From the NCBI GenBank assembly GCA_049314555.1, contig JBMOEW010000013.1, forward strand, positions 3,470 to 67,469: a stretch of DNA of 64,000 bases. The letters run 5' to 3'. This document shows, piece by piece, positions 1-8,385 of this stretch (position 1 is the stretch's first letter; the number at the start of each line of letters is the position of its first letter). Made by a program: the position numbers and the translations under genes. This stretch comes from REEB509 sp049314555. GTDB lineage: Bacteria; Pseudomonadota; Alphaproteobacteria; Caulobacterales; Aquidulcibacteraceae. A model generated the notes under the pieces. It was not told where the DNA came from, searched no databases, and saw only the letters and a list, made by a program, of their open reading frames with translations.

Positions 1-1152
1 GTCGCCGGGTTGGGGGGTCGGCAGGCTTAGCGCGTGTTCCAGGACAGGAACGGCCTGACGGGTGAGCTTTTCGATGTCTTTCAAATAGGCGCGCTCATCC
101 GGGGCGCAAAAGGAGATCGCTTTGCCTTCCATGCCGGCGCGGGCGGTGCGCCCGATGCGGTGCACGTATTGCTCGGGCACGTTGGGCAGGTCGAAGTTGA
201 TGACGTGGCTGACCGCGTCAACATCAATGCCGCGGGCGGCGATCTCGGTGGCGACCAGGGCCTTCGCCTTGCCGGCCTTAAAGGCTTCCAGGGCGCGTTC
301 GCGTTGGCTTTGGCGCTTGTCGCCGTGGATTGCTTCGACGCGGTGGCCAAGGGCCAGAAGGCGATCTGCCACACGGTCTGCGCCGTGTTTGGTTCTGGTG
401 AAAATGATCGCGCGATCAATGCTGTGCTCCTTCAGAAGGGCATGGAGAAGATCGAGCTTTCGTTGTTGTTCGATGTGGATCACCACCTGGTCTACGCGCT
501 CGGCGGTGGAGGAAGGCGGGGCCACGGCCACTTCGCTTGGCTGATGCAGGAACTGGCCAGCCAGTTCCTTGATCGGCGGCGGCATGGTGGCGGAGAAGAA
601 CAGGGTTTGGCGCTTCTTTGGCACCAAAGTCGCGATGCGCTTCAGGGCATGGATAAAGCCCATGTCCATCATGTGATCGGCTTCGTCCAGGACGAGGATC
701 TCGACCTTATCCAGCATGATCGCGCGCGAACCGACGTGGTCGAGGAGGCGGCCTGGGGTGGCTACGAGGATGTCCACGCCGCGCTCCATGGCGCTGCGTT
801 GTTTGTTCATGGACACGCCGCCAAACACAACAGTGGTAGAAAGGCCCATGTTGCGGCCGTAAACCCTAAAGCTTTCGGCAATTTGGGCTGCGAGCTCGCG
901 GGTTGGGGCGAGCACCAGGGTGCGGCAGGCCCGTGGGCCGGCGGGGCGACGGTTGGCGGCCAAGCGCTCCAGAATTGGCAGGGCAAATGCTGCCGTCTTG
1001 CCGGTTCCGGTTTGGGCAAGGCCGATCAGATCGCCGCCTTGCAGCACGATCGGGATGGCTTGGGATTGGATGGGGGTGGCTTCGGCATAGCCCTCGGCGG
1101 CCAGCGCCTTCAGGATCGGCGCTGAAAGGCCAAGTTCAGAAAATTGGGTCAC
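1..1152 (-). CDS. DEAD-box ATP-dependent RNA helicase (RhlE-like), 3' end outside window
   Basis: ATP-dependent RNA helicase that remodels RNA or ribosome-assembly intermediates in the cytoplasm. The reverse strand reads open for 384 codons from a GTG at 1152 to the window edge. Motifs in order: a Q motif (EATPIQSQAIP, about residues 24-34), Walker A AQTGTGKT, PTRELA, DEAD within LVLDEADHMMDMGF, SAT, ARGIDV and HRIGRTARAG. This is the complete helicase core of the RhlE/SrmB group. The C-terminal extension runs off the window, so full length is unknown. The GTG start is chosen because VTQFSELGL matches the usual N-terminus of RhlE proteins just before the Q motif; the ribosome-binding site is weak (AAGAGA). 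A long open frame on the forward strand over the same bases is only its shadow. Family identity is certain; the exact subfamily is inferred. Confidence 0.93.
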   Translation of the reverse strand, partial: MTQFSELGLSAPILKALAAEGYAEATPIQSQAIPIVLQGGDLIGLAQTGTGKTAAFALPILERLAANRRPAGPRACRTLVLAPTRELAAQIAESFRVYGRNMGLSTTVVFGGVSMNKQRSAMERGVDILVATPGRLLDHVGSRAIMLDKVEILVLDEADHMMDMGFIHALKRIATLVPKKRQTLFFSATMPPPIKELAGQFLHQPSEVAVAPPSSTAERVDQVVIHIEQQRKLDLLHALLKEHSIDRAIIFTRTKHGADRVADRLLALGHRVEAIHGDKRQSQRERALEAFKAGKAKALVATEIAARGIDVDAVSHVINFDLPNVPEQYVHRIGRTARAGMEGKAISFCAPDERAYLKDIEKLTRQAVPVLEHALSLPTPQPGD

Positions 1153-1358
1153 TGGATGTCTCTTGCCAGCGCAGGCACAGCCTTGCGCAGCTGCATGTTC
1201 AGGAACGGTGCGACGGCGAAGAAGGGCGGCGAGCTTGCCCAACACAGGGGGCGGGCGCTCAAAGCCGAACGTCGATGGTGGCGTTCCACAGAGGGGGACC
1301 AAGCCTTAGCCCTTGACGGGGTGCGGCAGTCGCTAGGAAGTGCTATCCGCTGTTTGGG

Positions 1359-1370
1359 TTGACAAGTCAA
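1359..1370. promoter_or_regulatory. Palindrome TTGAC-AA-GTCAA upstream of the PLP enzyme
   Basis: A perfect 5-bp inverted repeat around two bases, 55 bp before the start of the PLP-enzyme gene. It also contains a consensus-like -35 hexamer (TTGACA at 1359-1364). It could be a promoter with an overlapping operator; no convincing -10 is seen at the standard spacing. The rest of the 272-bp gap between the divergent helicase and PLP genes shows no gene. Confidence 0.3.
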
Positions 1371-1424
1371 TAACAGAGCGGCGCCCTAGACCTGCAGATT
1401 CGCATGGGTCGGAAGGAGTTCACC

Positions 1425-2513
1425 ATGAGCCGCGCTTGGGTGCGGGACGCGATATTGGCGCTTCGGCGCGATCACGCCCGGTCTGCAGACACGCACCTGA
1501 TCCATCTGCCCTTGGCGCGATACCCAGGGATTGATCTGTATTTGAAGGATGAAAGCATTCATCCGTCTGGCAGTTTGAAGCACCGGCTGGCGCGGTCTTT
1601 GTTTTTGCGGGGCCTTTGCGATGGGCACATCCACGAGGGCACGTTGATCGTTGAGGCTTCCTCGGGTTCGACGGCGATTTCGGAGGCGTTTTTCGCGCGG
1701 CTGTTGGGTTTGCCGTTCCTAGCGGTGGCGCCAGAAGGCACGGCGCCGGCCAAGCTGGCTGCGATCGCGCAGGCCGGCGGGCGGTTGCACCTGGCGCCGG
1801 CGGGGGCAGACATCTGCGTGGTGGCGGCGCAGATCGCGCAGGAGGCCAATGGCTGTTTCATGGACCAGTTCACCTTTGCCGAGCGGGCAACGGACTGGCG
1901 CGGCAACAACAACATCGCCGAAAGCATGTTCAAGCAGATGGCTCAGGAACCGCATCCGGCGCCGCGCTGGGTGGTGGTGGGGGCGGGGACTGGGGGCACC
2001 TCGGCCACGATTGGGCGGTATGTGCGCTATCAGCCGGAGCTGAGTGGCACGCAGGTTTGTGTGGTCGATCCGAAGGGGTCGGCGTTTTTCAAGGGCTATC
2101 GCGACCGGGACTGGTCTGTGGCGGGGGCGGTCAGCCCCATTGTGGAAGGTATTGGCCGGCCGCGGGTGGAGCCGTCGTTTATCGCGTCGGTGGTGGACCG
2201 GATGATCAGTGTGCCGGACGCGGCCTCGGTGGCGGGCGCGCGTTGGCTGCACGGGCATTTGGGGCGGCGCTTTGGCCCGTCCACTGGCACCAATCTGATC
2301 GGTGCCATGGCACTGGCTGCGGAAATGGTTGTGGCCGGGGAGCGGGGCTCGATTGTGACGCTGGCGTGCGATGGGGGCGAGCGCTACAGCGATACGGTTT
2401 ATTGCGACCACTGGCTGGCGGCGCGCGGGGTGTGTTTCCGGGCGTGGATGGACTTTTTGGAGCGTGGCGGCGCGCAGGATTGGGCCGGCCGGTTGGAGAG
2501 TGCAGCCCATTGA
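1425..2513 (+). CDS. PLP-dependent cysteine synthase family protein, probable L-cysteine desulfhydrase (Cds1-like)
   Basis: Fold-type II PLP enzyme of 362 residues. SGSLKHRL places the Schiff-base lysine at about K52, EASSGSTA is the substrate/PLP loop, and GAGTGGTS (about 178-185) is the phosphate-binding glycine loop. From memory, the KHRLARSLF context and long C-terminus resemble the actinobacterial Cds1 L-cysteine desulfhydrases, which release sulfide, pyruvate and ammonia from cysteine, more than the CysK/CysM synthases; this sub-assignment is inference. The ATG at 1425 is preferred over the upstream in-frame ATG at 1404 because GGAAGGAG lies 6 bp before it. It stands alone, divergent from the helicase and convergent with a GST gene 10 bp downstream. 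A cystathionine beta-synthase-like or other beta-replacement activity is possible. Confidence 0.85.
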   Translation: MSRAWVRDAILALRRDHARSADTHLIHLPLARYPGIDLYLKDESIHPSGSLKHRLARSLFLRGLCDGHIHEGTLIVEASSGSTAISEAFFARLLGLPFLAVAPEGTAPAKLAAIAQAGGRLHLAPAGADICVVAAQIAQEANGCFMDQFTFAERATDWRGNNNIAESMFKQMAQEPHPAPRWVVVGAGTGGTSATIGRYVRYQPELSGTQVCVVDPKGSAFFKGYRDRDWSVAGAVSPIVEGIGRPRVEPSFIASVVDRMISVPDAASVAGARWLHGHLGRRFGPSTGTNLIGAMALAAEMVVAGERGSIVTLACDGGERYSDTVYCDHWLAARGVCFRAWMDFLERGGAQDWAGRLESAAH

Positions 2514-2523
2514 TGCATGCGCT

Positions 2524-3180
2524 TTAGCTTGCTGCGCGCTCCAGTGCCGCAAGGGATGCAAACACCGGCGTTGCCAACATTTTTTCGACGTACGCGGCAA
2601 GATCTGGATAATCCTGCGGGCTTGGGGTTTCGTTGGCGTAGCGCAGATTTGCAAACTGGGTGGCGACGGCGATGTCGGCAATGGACAGGCGATCGCCCAC
2701 AAACCATGGCTTGCCCGCGATCGCGTCGTTCAAATAGCGATAGAAGCGGGGGGCGTGTTCGGTCAGGGTTTTTTGGGCCAGCGCTTCGTCTACCGGTTTT
2801 CCCATCCGTGGGCTGACATACCGAGGGCGGAAGACGCCCATGCCCATGCGAAAGGCAAAGTCTGAATCCATATACTCCTCAAACCACAGGGCGCGGGCGC
2901 GGTCCCAGGGGTCTTGCGGATAGAGCGGAATTTCGGTGTGTTCGGCTTCGAGATAAGCAACGATCACGGAGGAATCGTTCAGGGTTGCCCCATTTCGGTG
3001 GTGATCGCGCAGCACGGGGATGCGCTTTAAGGGGCTGATCGTTTCAAACCACTCTGGCGGCGCAAAGATGCTGATTTCGGTGAGGTCGTAAGGGATTGAT
3101 TTGAGCGCCAGGCAAGCACGCACTTTGCGTACGAAGGGCGAAACGGCAGAGCCTATCAACTCATAGCGGGCTTGGCCCAT
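2524..3180 (-). CDS. Glutathione S-transferase family protein
   Basis: 218-residue soluble protein with the two-domain GST layout. The N-terminal thioredoxin-like domain (about 1-85) has SAVSPFVRKVRACLA as the catalytic Ser/Cys loop, SPLKRIPVL with the cis-proline, and NDSSVIVAYLE as the glutathione gamma-glutamyl site. The C-terminal all-helical domain has the conserved GDRLSIADIAVATQ motif. It probably conjugates or isomerises an electrophile with glutathione; the substrate is unknown. It lies at the left edge of the catabolic region, 120 bp downstream of a ThuA-like gene on the same strand, with a clear GGAGG site before the ATG. Detoxification of a pathway intermediate would fit, but a stand-alone stress GST is equally possible. 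Confidence 0.88.
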   Translation of the reverse strand: MGQARYELIGSAVSPFVRKVRACLALKSIPYDLTEISIFAPPEWFETISPLKRIPVLRDHHRNGATLNDSSVIVAYLEAEHTEIPLYPQDPWDRARALWFEEYMDSDFAFRMGMGVFRPRYVSPRMGKPVDEALAQKTLTEHAPRFYRYLNDAIAGKPWFVGDRLSIADIAVATQFANLRYANETPSPQDYPDLAAYVEKMLATPVFASLAALERAAS

Positions 3181-3300
3181 AACTCACCTCCGATGGTTTG
3201 CCTGTGGTGCGTTGGGTTTGGCACGCGGGGTCCAGGCCCCGGCAACGTGTTGGCGCCTATCGAAGGCGCTGCGCGTTGCCGGAGCATGGGGCCGTTTGTG

Positions 3301-4092
3301 TTAGGCGGCGGCCGGTGCGAACACCGGTTCCTTGACGTAATCTATGCCCCGCCGCAGCAGGTCGTAGAAAACCGGAAGGTTCCAGGCGCAGCGTTCTACA
3401 GCCGGGTAATAGTCTGCGATGCCTGGCATATCATAGTGGCCGCGGCAGTGCCCCAGGGTGAAATACAGAACTTCGCCTTGGCCCACTTTGTGAATGTAAA
3501 ACACCGGGTGCTGCGCCTGTGGCCAGTCTTTTTCGACAAAGCCCGTGGCGTCGCCGACGAACTCACAGTGCAAGAGCACGTTGAGTTTGCCGTGGGTTTC
3601 CATCAGGTAGAGTTCATCGTCCGTTTCAAAGGGTTCCACGCCCGCCACCAGGGGGTGGCTTGGCTGAGAAACATGCACCTTGAACGGGGCGATCGGGGGG
3701 TGGGCGATGAACTGTGATCCCAGGGTTTGCATCAGGTGCGGTGCCCAGCGCGGGGCATCGACCAGCAATTGTCCGTATTCGGCACCTTCGGGCGACAGGA
3801 AGCGCAAAATCGCATTCGTTCCGTGTAAGGCATACCAGCGTTTGCCGCTGGCAACGAAGGCGCGAAGAGCTTCTTGTGCTTCCAGGCTTGGCGTGACGTT
3901 GCAGGTGTAGGTGATCAAAAAGTCTGCCTGCTTGATCGCTTCCACATTTGAATAGTCTTCAAACACCCGCACGCGGACACGATCGTCTTCCGCCAGGAGC
4001 TTGAGTAGCTCCAGGCGGGCGAAATCCATATCGTGCCAAACGCCGCCGCAAATCAGGACGGCATTGATCCGTTTCTTGACGTCCTTACTCAT
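3301..4092 (-). CDS. ThuA-like domain protein
   Basis: 263-residue protein of the ThuA family, which has a class I glutamine-amidotransferase-like fold but usually no proven catalytic triad. Seen here: the start INAVLICGGVWHDMDFAR, the alpha/beta segment ADFLITYTCN, RWYALHGTNA, HPLVAGVEPFETDDELYLM, and the C-terminal GQGEVLYFTLGHCRGHYDMP typical of the family. In other bacteria ThuA proteins sit with sugar 3-dehydrogenases; here it is downstream of an SDR (33 bp) in a catabolic cluster, so a role in modifying a keto intermediate is only inference. A second ThuA protein lies in the same cluster at 20219-21037, sharing the 'xDELYL' motif. No signal peptide. Confidence 0.85.
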   Translation of the reverse strand: MSKDVKKRINAVLICGGVWHDMDFARLELLKLLAEDDRVRVRVFEDYSNVEAIKQADFLITYTCNVTPSLEAQEALRAFVASGKRWYALHGTNAILRFLSPEGAEYGQLLVDAPRWAPHLMQTLGSQFIAHPPIAPFKVHVSQPSHPLVAGVEPFETDDELYLMETHGKLNVLLHCEFVGDATGFVEKDWPQAQHPVFYIHKVGQGEVLYFTLGHCRGHYDMPGIADYYPAVERCAWNLPVFYDLLRRGIDYVKEPVFAPAAA

Positions 4093-4125
4093 GGACGCCT
4101 CCCTTTATTATCAGTGGACGGAAAT

Positions 4126-4887
4126 TTAGAACTGGATGCGCTTGGTCAAGCCGCCATCCACCACGATGTTGGTGCCGGTCATGAATTTGCAGGCTGGTGA
4201 GGCGGCAAACACGATGGCGTTGGCTACTTCTTCTGCGGTGCCCATGCGGCCCATCGGGATGTTTTTGAGGGTGCCTTCATAGAGCGGGGTCATGTTGGCC
4301 TTGATGTAGGCCCAGGGGCCGTCTTTCACAAAGATCGGGCCGGGCGACACCGTGTTGACGCGGATGCCTTTGGGGGCCAGCGCCTGAGACAGGCTTGAGG
4401 CGTAAGCAATCACTGCGGCCTTCATGGCGTTATAAGCCTGTGGGCCGAAGAAGTCTTCAAGCGCAGCTGTGGTGGAAATGGCGACGATCGATCCGTTTTC
4501 GCTCTTTTCCAGGTGGGGCATGGCTGCCTCGATGCCGCGGGCGGTGGCGAGGAGGTCCAGGTTGAAGGTGTTTTTCCAGGTTTCTTCGTTGGCGGGGCCG
4601 CCGCCGGCGGAGGAGAAGCACACGAAGATATCGCAGCCGCCGAGTTCTTTGGCGGCGCTATCGACCCAGGCTTTGTAGGCGGTGGCGTCTGCGATATCGA
4701 CGCTGGCGCCGATCGCTTTCACGCCATGGCCCTGTAGTTCCTTGACCATTTTGTCCACGCCTTCCTGGCCGCGGGCACAGATGGCGACGTCCACGCCTTC
4801 TGCCGCCAGTGCGCGCGCCGTGGCGCGCCCGATGCCGCGGCTCGCGCCCGCCAATACCGCCTTCATACCCTTCAAGCCGAGTTCCAT
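4126..4887 (-). CDS. SDR family NAD(P)-dependent oxidoreductase
   Basis: Classical short-chain dehydrogenase/reductase of 253 residues. The Rossmann motif AGASRGIGRATA is at about 14-25, followed by an NNAG-equivalent segment that is altered (VCFSSAGGG), a catalytic Ser region AISTTAAL and YNAMK as the catalytic Tyr/Lys pair. The C-terminus GTNIVVDGGLTKR is typical. The usual NNAG being replaced by FSSAGG is a small oddity. It oxidises or reduces a hydroxyl/keto group of an unknown substrate. It is divergent from the acyl-CoA dehydrogenase and upstream of the ThuA gene, with which it probably forms an operon (SDR-ThuA-GST). It is 22 bp from the window's first possible promoter region (4888-5059), where no clear box is seen. 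Confidence 0.9.
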   Translation of the reverse strand: MELGLKGMKAVLAGASRGIGRATARALAAEGVDVAICARGQEGVDKMVKELQGHGVKAIGASVDIADATAYKAWVDSAAKELGGCDIFVCFSSAGGGPANEETWKNTFNLDLLATARGIEAAMPHLEKSENGSIVAISTTAALEDFFGPQAYNAMKAAVIAYASSLSQALAPKGIRVNTVSPGPIFVKDGPWAYIKANMTPLYEGTLKNIPMGRMGTAEEVANAIVFAASPACKFMTGTNIVVDGGLTKRIQF

Positions 4888-5059
4888 AATCGTTCTCCCT
4901 TTAGCGCCCGCCCCGTGGCGGAGGCCTGTTCATATGCCATCGGGCAAAAGAAAAGCCGGACGGATTGTTTTTTCTGCGGGCGACTATAGCATCCATGGCG
5001 ACGCCTTCCAGAGTGGTGGCGCGATTAAATTTTTGGCGGTGCGCCGCTGGAGGACCCCC

Positions 5060-6259
5060 ATGGATCTGGATCTGGCTCCCGAAGATCTGGCCTTTCGGCA
5101 AGAAGTGCGTGCATTCCTGGACGAAAAGCTGACCGCTGATATGCGCGAGGAGGCTGCGCGCTCGGCCGGGGTGTGGGCGGAGGGGCCGCTTGTGAACCGC
5201 TGGTGGAAGGTGCTGGCGGAGAAGGGCTGGATCGCGCCGTCTTGGCCCAAAGAGTACGGCGGATGCGGCTGGAACGTGGTGCAAAAGTACCTGTGGGATG
5301 AGGCGCTGGCGGAATATGGCGCACCGGTTCTACCGGTGATGGGGATCAATATGTGTGGTCCGGTGATCATGCATTTTGGCACGCCGGAGCAGAAATCGTT
5401 CTTTCTGCCGCGGATGTTGTCTGGCGAGCATTACTGGTGCCAGGGCTATTCGGAGCCTGGGGCCGGATCGGATTTGGCAGCGCTGCAGACCAAAGCCGTT
5501 CGCGAGGGCGACGATTACGTGATCAACGGCACCAAAATCTGGACCACGCACGCGCATTTCGCCAATTGGATTTTCCTGTTGGTGCGCACGGCGCAGCTGG
5601 ACCGGCCGCAAAAGGGGATTTCGTTTGTGTTGGTGGCGATGGATACGCCGGGGCTGACGGTGCGACCGATCCTGTCGTTGTCGGGCGATCACGAGGTCAA
5701 CTATGTGTTTTTCGACAACGTGCGGGTGCCGGTCAAAAACCTGATCGGGGAAGAAAACGACGGCTGGACGGTGGCGAAGTATCTGCTCGAATTCGAGCGG
5801 GGCGGGGCCTATGCCGCGCGACTGAAAGGGCAACTCAAGCGGATCAAGGCGATCGCTGAGGCCGAGGGGGGCGACGGGGCACGGGTGATCGATGACCCCG
5901 AATTCCGGGCGAAGTACGTGTCGTTGGAGATCGAGGTTGACGGGGTGGAGGCCAATGAGCGGCGGATCATCTCGGCCCTGTCAAAGGGGACTTCGCCGGG
6001 GGCTGCGCCCTCTTCAATGCTCAAGACCCGCGGCAGTGAAACCGGCCAGAAGCTTTCCGAACTGGCGATCGAAGTGATCGGTGCGTACAGCGCTCCCGAC
6101 TATACCGCCGCTCGGCTTGGTATGGTGAATTGGGCACCTGGACCGGACCACGCTGTACCGGTCGTTGGGCGGTATCTGAACGGTCGTGCCGCGACGATCT
6201 TTGGCGGATCGAGCGAGGTGCAGCGGAATATATTGGCCAAAGTGGCGCTGGGCCTGTAG
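5060..6259 (+). CDS. Acyl-CoA dehydrogenase
   Basis: FAD-dependent acyl-CoA dehydrogenase of 399 residues. It has the N-terminal helical domain (LAPEDLAFRQEVRAFL), the FAD/substrate loop GYSEPGAGSDLAAL with KIWTTHAHFANWIFLLVRT, and the C-terminal FGGSSEVQRNILAKVAL that contacts FAD. It introduces an alpha-beta double bond in an acyl-CoA during beta-oxidation; the long-branch group used for cyclic or side-chain acids fits the context, but the substrate is not readable. The ATG at 5060 (MDLDLAPED) follows CTGGAGGA and matches family N-termini; the frame is open much further upstream without similarity. It is followed 28 bp later by a TetR regulator, probably co-transcribed. Confidence 0.92.
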   Translation: MDLDLAPEDLAFRQEVRAFLDEKLTADMREEAARSAGVWAEGPLVNRWWKVLAEKGWIAPSWPKEYGGCGWNVVQKYLWDEALAEYGAPVLPVMGINMCGPVIMHFGTPEQKSFFLPRMLSGEHYWCQGYSEPGAGSDLAALQTKAVREGDDYVINGTKIWTTHAHFANWIFLLVRTAQLDRPQKGISFVLVAMDTPGLTVRPILSLSGDHEVNYVFFDNVRVPVKNLIGEENDGWTVAKYLLEFERGGAYAARLKGQLKRIKAIAEAEGGDGARVIDDPEFRAKYVSLEIEVDGVEANERRIISALSKGTSPGAAPSSMLKTRGSETGQKLSELAIEVIGAYSAPDYTAARLGMVNWAPGPDHAVPVVGRYLNGRAATIFGGSSEVQRNILAKVALGL

Positions 6260-6287
6260 GTTCGGCCCTTGAACGGAGTACAGGCTG

Positions 6288-6974
6288 ATGAGCGCAGACG
6301 GATCGATCAGCAATCCACTGCGCGACCTTGAACCGGTTGGGATGGCGGCCGACGACGACGGTTGGCAGAAGCGCAAGAGCGCCCAGACGCGCATCGCGGT
6401 GCTTGAAGCCGCGGTGGAGTGTTTAGCCAGCCAGGGGTATTCGCGCACCACGACCCAGTTGATCGCCCAGACCGCGAATATTTCGCGCGGGGCGATGATG
6501 CATCACTACGCCACCAAGCAGGAGCTAATCGACAGCGTTATTGATTATACTTTCTTCAAACGGATGGAAGTGTTCACCTCGGAGGTGAAAAGACTGTCTG
6601 AGCGGGAGCGGGTGGAAGAGCAGGCGGGGATTGAGATTTTCTGGCAAAGCCTGCTGACGCGCGAGTATCAAGCGTATCTGGAGCTTGCAATTGCGGCGCG
6701 CACAGACGCCGAGTTGCGGGCTTTGTTTGAACCGAAGGCGCAGCGCTTTGACACGATCTGGCGCGAGCAAATCCTGAACATCTTTCCAGAATGGCGTAAC
6801 AAGCCGCGCCGGTTGTTGCTGGCGGTGGATTTTTGCCAAGCGGCGATGGAGGGGCTGTTGTTCAACCGGTCGGTGTGGGCCCCGCGGGAGCGGCGGGTGG
6901 CGCTGCGCAAGCTGGTGTCGGTGACGATCCTTGCCCTGCGCTCGGGTCTGCTTGAGGTGGATGGGGTGGACTGA
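6288..6974 (+). CDS. TetR/AcrR family transcriptional regulator
   Basis: 228-residue one-component regulator. The N-terminal helix-turn-helix runs from about residue 29 to 76 (RIAVLEAAVECLASQGYSRT, then TANISRGAMMHHYATKQELI), the classic TetR DNA-binding domain. The C-terminal ligand-binding half is rich in helices without a recognisable ligand motif. It sits 28 bp after the acyl-CoA dehydrogenase, so it is probably autoregulated with it, and it is the only dedicated regulator seen inside the 2.5-26.9 kb catabolic region. It is therefore the prime candidate to bind the palindromic promoter elements at 9265, 11928 and 23532, an inference from position only. Confidence 0.9.
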   Translation: MSADGSISNPLRDLEPVGMAADDDGWQKRKSAQTRIAVLEAAVECLASQGYSRTTTQLIAQTANISRGAMMHHYATKQELIDSVIDYTFFKRMEVFTSEVKRLSERERVEEQAGIEIFWQSLLTREYQAYLELAIAARTDAELRALFEPKAQRFDTIWREQILNIFPEWRNKPRRLLLAVDFCQAAMEGLLFNRSVWAPRERRVALRKLVSVTILALRSGLLEVDGVD

Positions 6975-7012
6975 CCAGGATCGCTTTGTCCGTCCCGCCG
7001 TTTAGCACAACA

Positions 7013-7042
7013 AAACCCCCGCCAAGCGCTTGGCGGGGGTTT
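7013..7042. terminator. Bidirectional rho-independent terminator
   Basis: A perfect 15-bp palindrome, AAACCCCCGCCAAGC followed by its reverse complement. It is flanked by A-rich sequence on one side and T-rich sequence (TTTGCTTTT) on the other. It sits between the convergent TetR and P450 genes and should stop transcription from both sides. Confidence 0.85.
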
Positions 7043-7069
7043 GCTTTTGGTTCGCTTACTGGATCGCTG

Positions 7070-8359
7070 TTAGGCCTTGTCGAACTCGATGTGCAGCTCA
7101 AGAACGCCGCGCATCAAGACGTTTGGTGAATAGCGGAAGCTGTTCAACCCCTTGGCGAAGCGTGGGTTTTTCAGGCGTTCCAGGACAATCGGGAAGGCCA
7201 GCTGCATTTCTTTGCGGGCCAGATAGGCGCCGATGCAGTGGTGGATGCCGGCACCGAAGGCGAGGTGTTCTTTGGCGTTGTCGCGATCGACGTGGAAATC
7301 GTTGGAGTCTTTGAACTTGGTTTCATCGCGGTTGGCAGAGCCATAGCGCACAAGGACCAAATCGCCCTCTTTCATGTCCACGCCGCCGAGCGAGGTATCC
7401 TGGGTGACCACCCGCCACATGTTGTTGGTGGGGGAGAGCATGCGCAGGGTTTCTTCGACGAAGTTGGGCACCAGCTCTGGATGGGCCTGGAGCTTGGCCA
7501 TCTGGTCTGGGTTTTGGATCAGATAATAGAGGCCCGCGGTGAGGGTGTGGGCGGTGGTTTCGTTGCCGGCCACCAGCAGTTGCTGGATGATCGAGATCAG
7601 CTCCGGGTGGTCCATCTTGCGGTTGTCGCCTTCTTCGGCGAGGTCTGCGTGGACAATATCGGAGATCACATCTTCGGTGGGGTTGGCGCGCTTTTCTTCA
7701 ATCTTTCCAATGAAATACTTTTGGAAGTCAACGATCAGCTGAGCGCACTCGATCCGGCGTTCGCGGTCAGCGACGCCGCCCAATTGATCGATGAAGGCGT
7801 CGCTCCATTTGCGGAACGTATCCATGTCCGAACGGGGCACGCCAAGGCTATCGGCGATCACCGTCATGGGCACGTGGGCGGCGAAGGCGGACTTAAACTC
7901 GCAGGCGCCTTTGTCGATAAAGCCGTCGATCAGCTCGTTGCAGACCTTGGCGATATACGCCTCCATGCCGTCCACGCGCTTCATGGTGAAGGCCTTCATG
8001 GTCAGCTTGCGGTAGCGGGTGTGACGGGGGGGATCGGCGGTGAGCATGGTGTCTACGACCGGGATGCCCTGCATCAGGATTTTCAGCTCTTCAGGGTCCA
8101 TGGCGTTGATGGAGCCCGAGCGCAGGCGTTCGCCGAACTTGTTGGAATACACCTTTGGGTGGCTATTGACCTCGATGATGTGGGCGTAATCGGACACAAA
8201 CACCACGCCGGAGGCGGGGTCGCGCCAGACAGGGGCTTCGTTGCGCAGCCGCTCATAGGCTGGAAACGGGTCCTGCAGGAATTCGCCGTCAAACCATTTG
8301 ATATCGTGGAGGGGGCAGCCGCGAATGTCTTTTGCCGTTGCGCCGGTATCTGCAGCCAT
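7070..8359 (-). CDS. Cytochrome P450
   Basis: Soluble bacterial P450 of 429 residues. The I-helix oxygen-binding motif AGNETT is at 264-269, the K-helix ExxR (EETLR) at 302-306, and the haem loop FGAGIHHCIG has the axial Cys at 375. The I-helix Asn in place of the usual Asp/His is shared by several steroid/terpenoid P450s such as the CYP125/CYP142 area, but this is a weak hint. It would hydroxylate a pathway substrate using an electron-transfer chain that is not encoded here. The ATG at 8359 is chosen for GGGAG before it; a longer frame to 8389 overlaps the neighbour's stop. The SDR upstream (stop at 8386) is 26 bp away, so the two form an operon. Confidence 0.93.
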   Translation of the reverse strand: MAADTGATAKDIRGCPLHDIKWFDGEFLQDPFPAYERLRNEAPVWRDPASGVVFVSDYAHIIEVNSHPKVYSNKFGERLRSGSINAMDPEELKILMQGIPVVDTMLTADPPRHTRYRKLTMKAFTMKRVDGMEAYIAKVCNELIDGFIDKGACEFKSAFAAHVPMTVIADSLGVPRSDMDTFRKWSDAFIDQLGGVADRERRIECAQLIVDFQKYFIGKIEEKRANPTEDVISDIVHADLAEEGDNRKMDHPELISIIQQLLVAGNETTAHTLTAGLYYLIQNPDQMAKLQAHPELVPNFVEETLRMLSPTNNMWRVVTQDTSLGGVDMKEGDLVLVRYGSANRDETKFKDSNDFHVDRDNAKEHLAFGAGIHHCIGAYLARKEMQLAFPIVLERLKNPRFAKGLNSFRYSPNVLMRGVLELHIEFDKA

Positions 8360-8385
8360 GGTCGTCTCCCGTGGGATTATTGTGA

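Noticed and set aside
34..1125. Long forward open frame of 363 codons at the left end
   Set aside because: It lies opposite the DEAD-box helicase, whose motifs are all on the reverse strand; the forward product has no similarity.
7020..7035. GCCAAGCGCTTGGC as another copy of the CAAGC/GCTTG operator
   Set aside because: It is the centre of the perfect terminator hairpin between convergent genes, not near any start codon.
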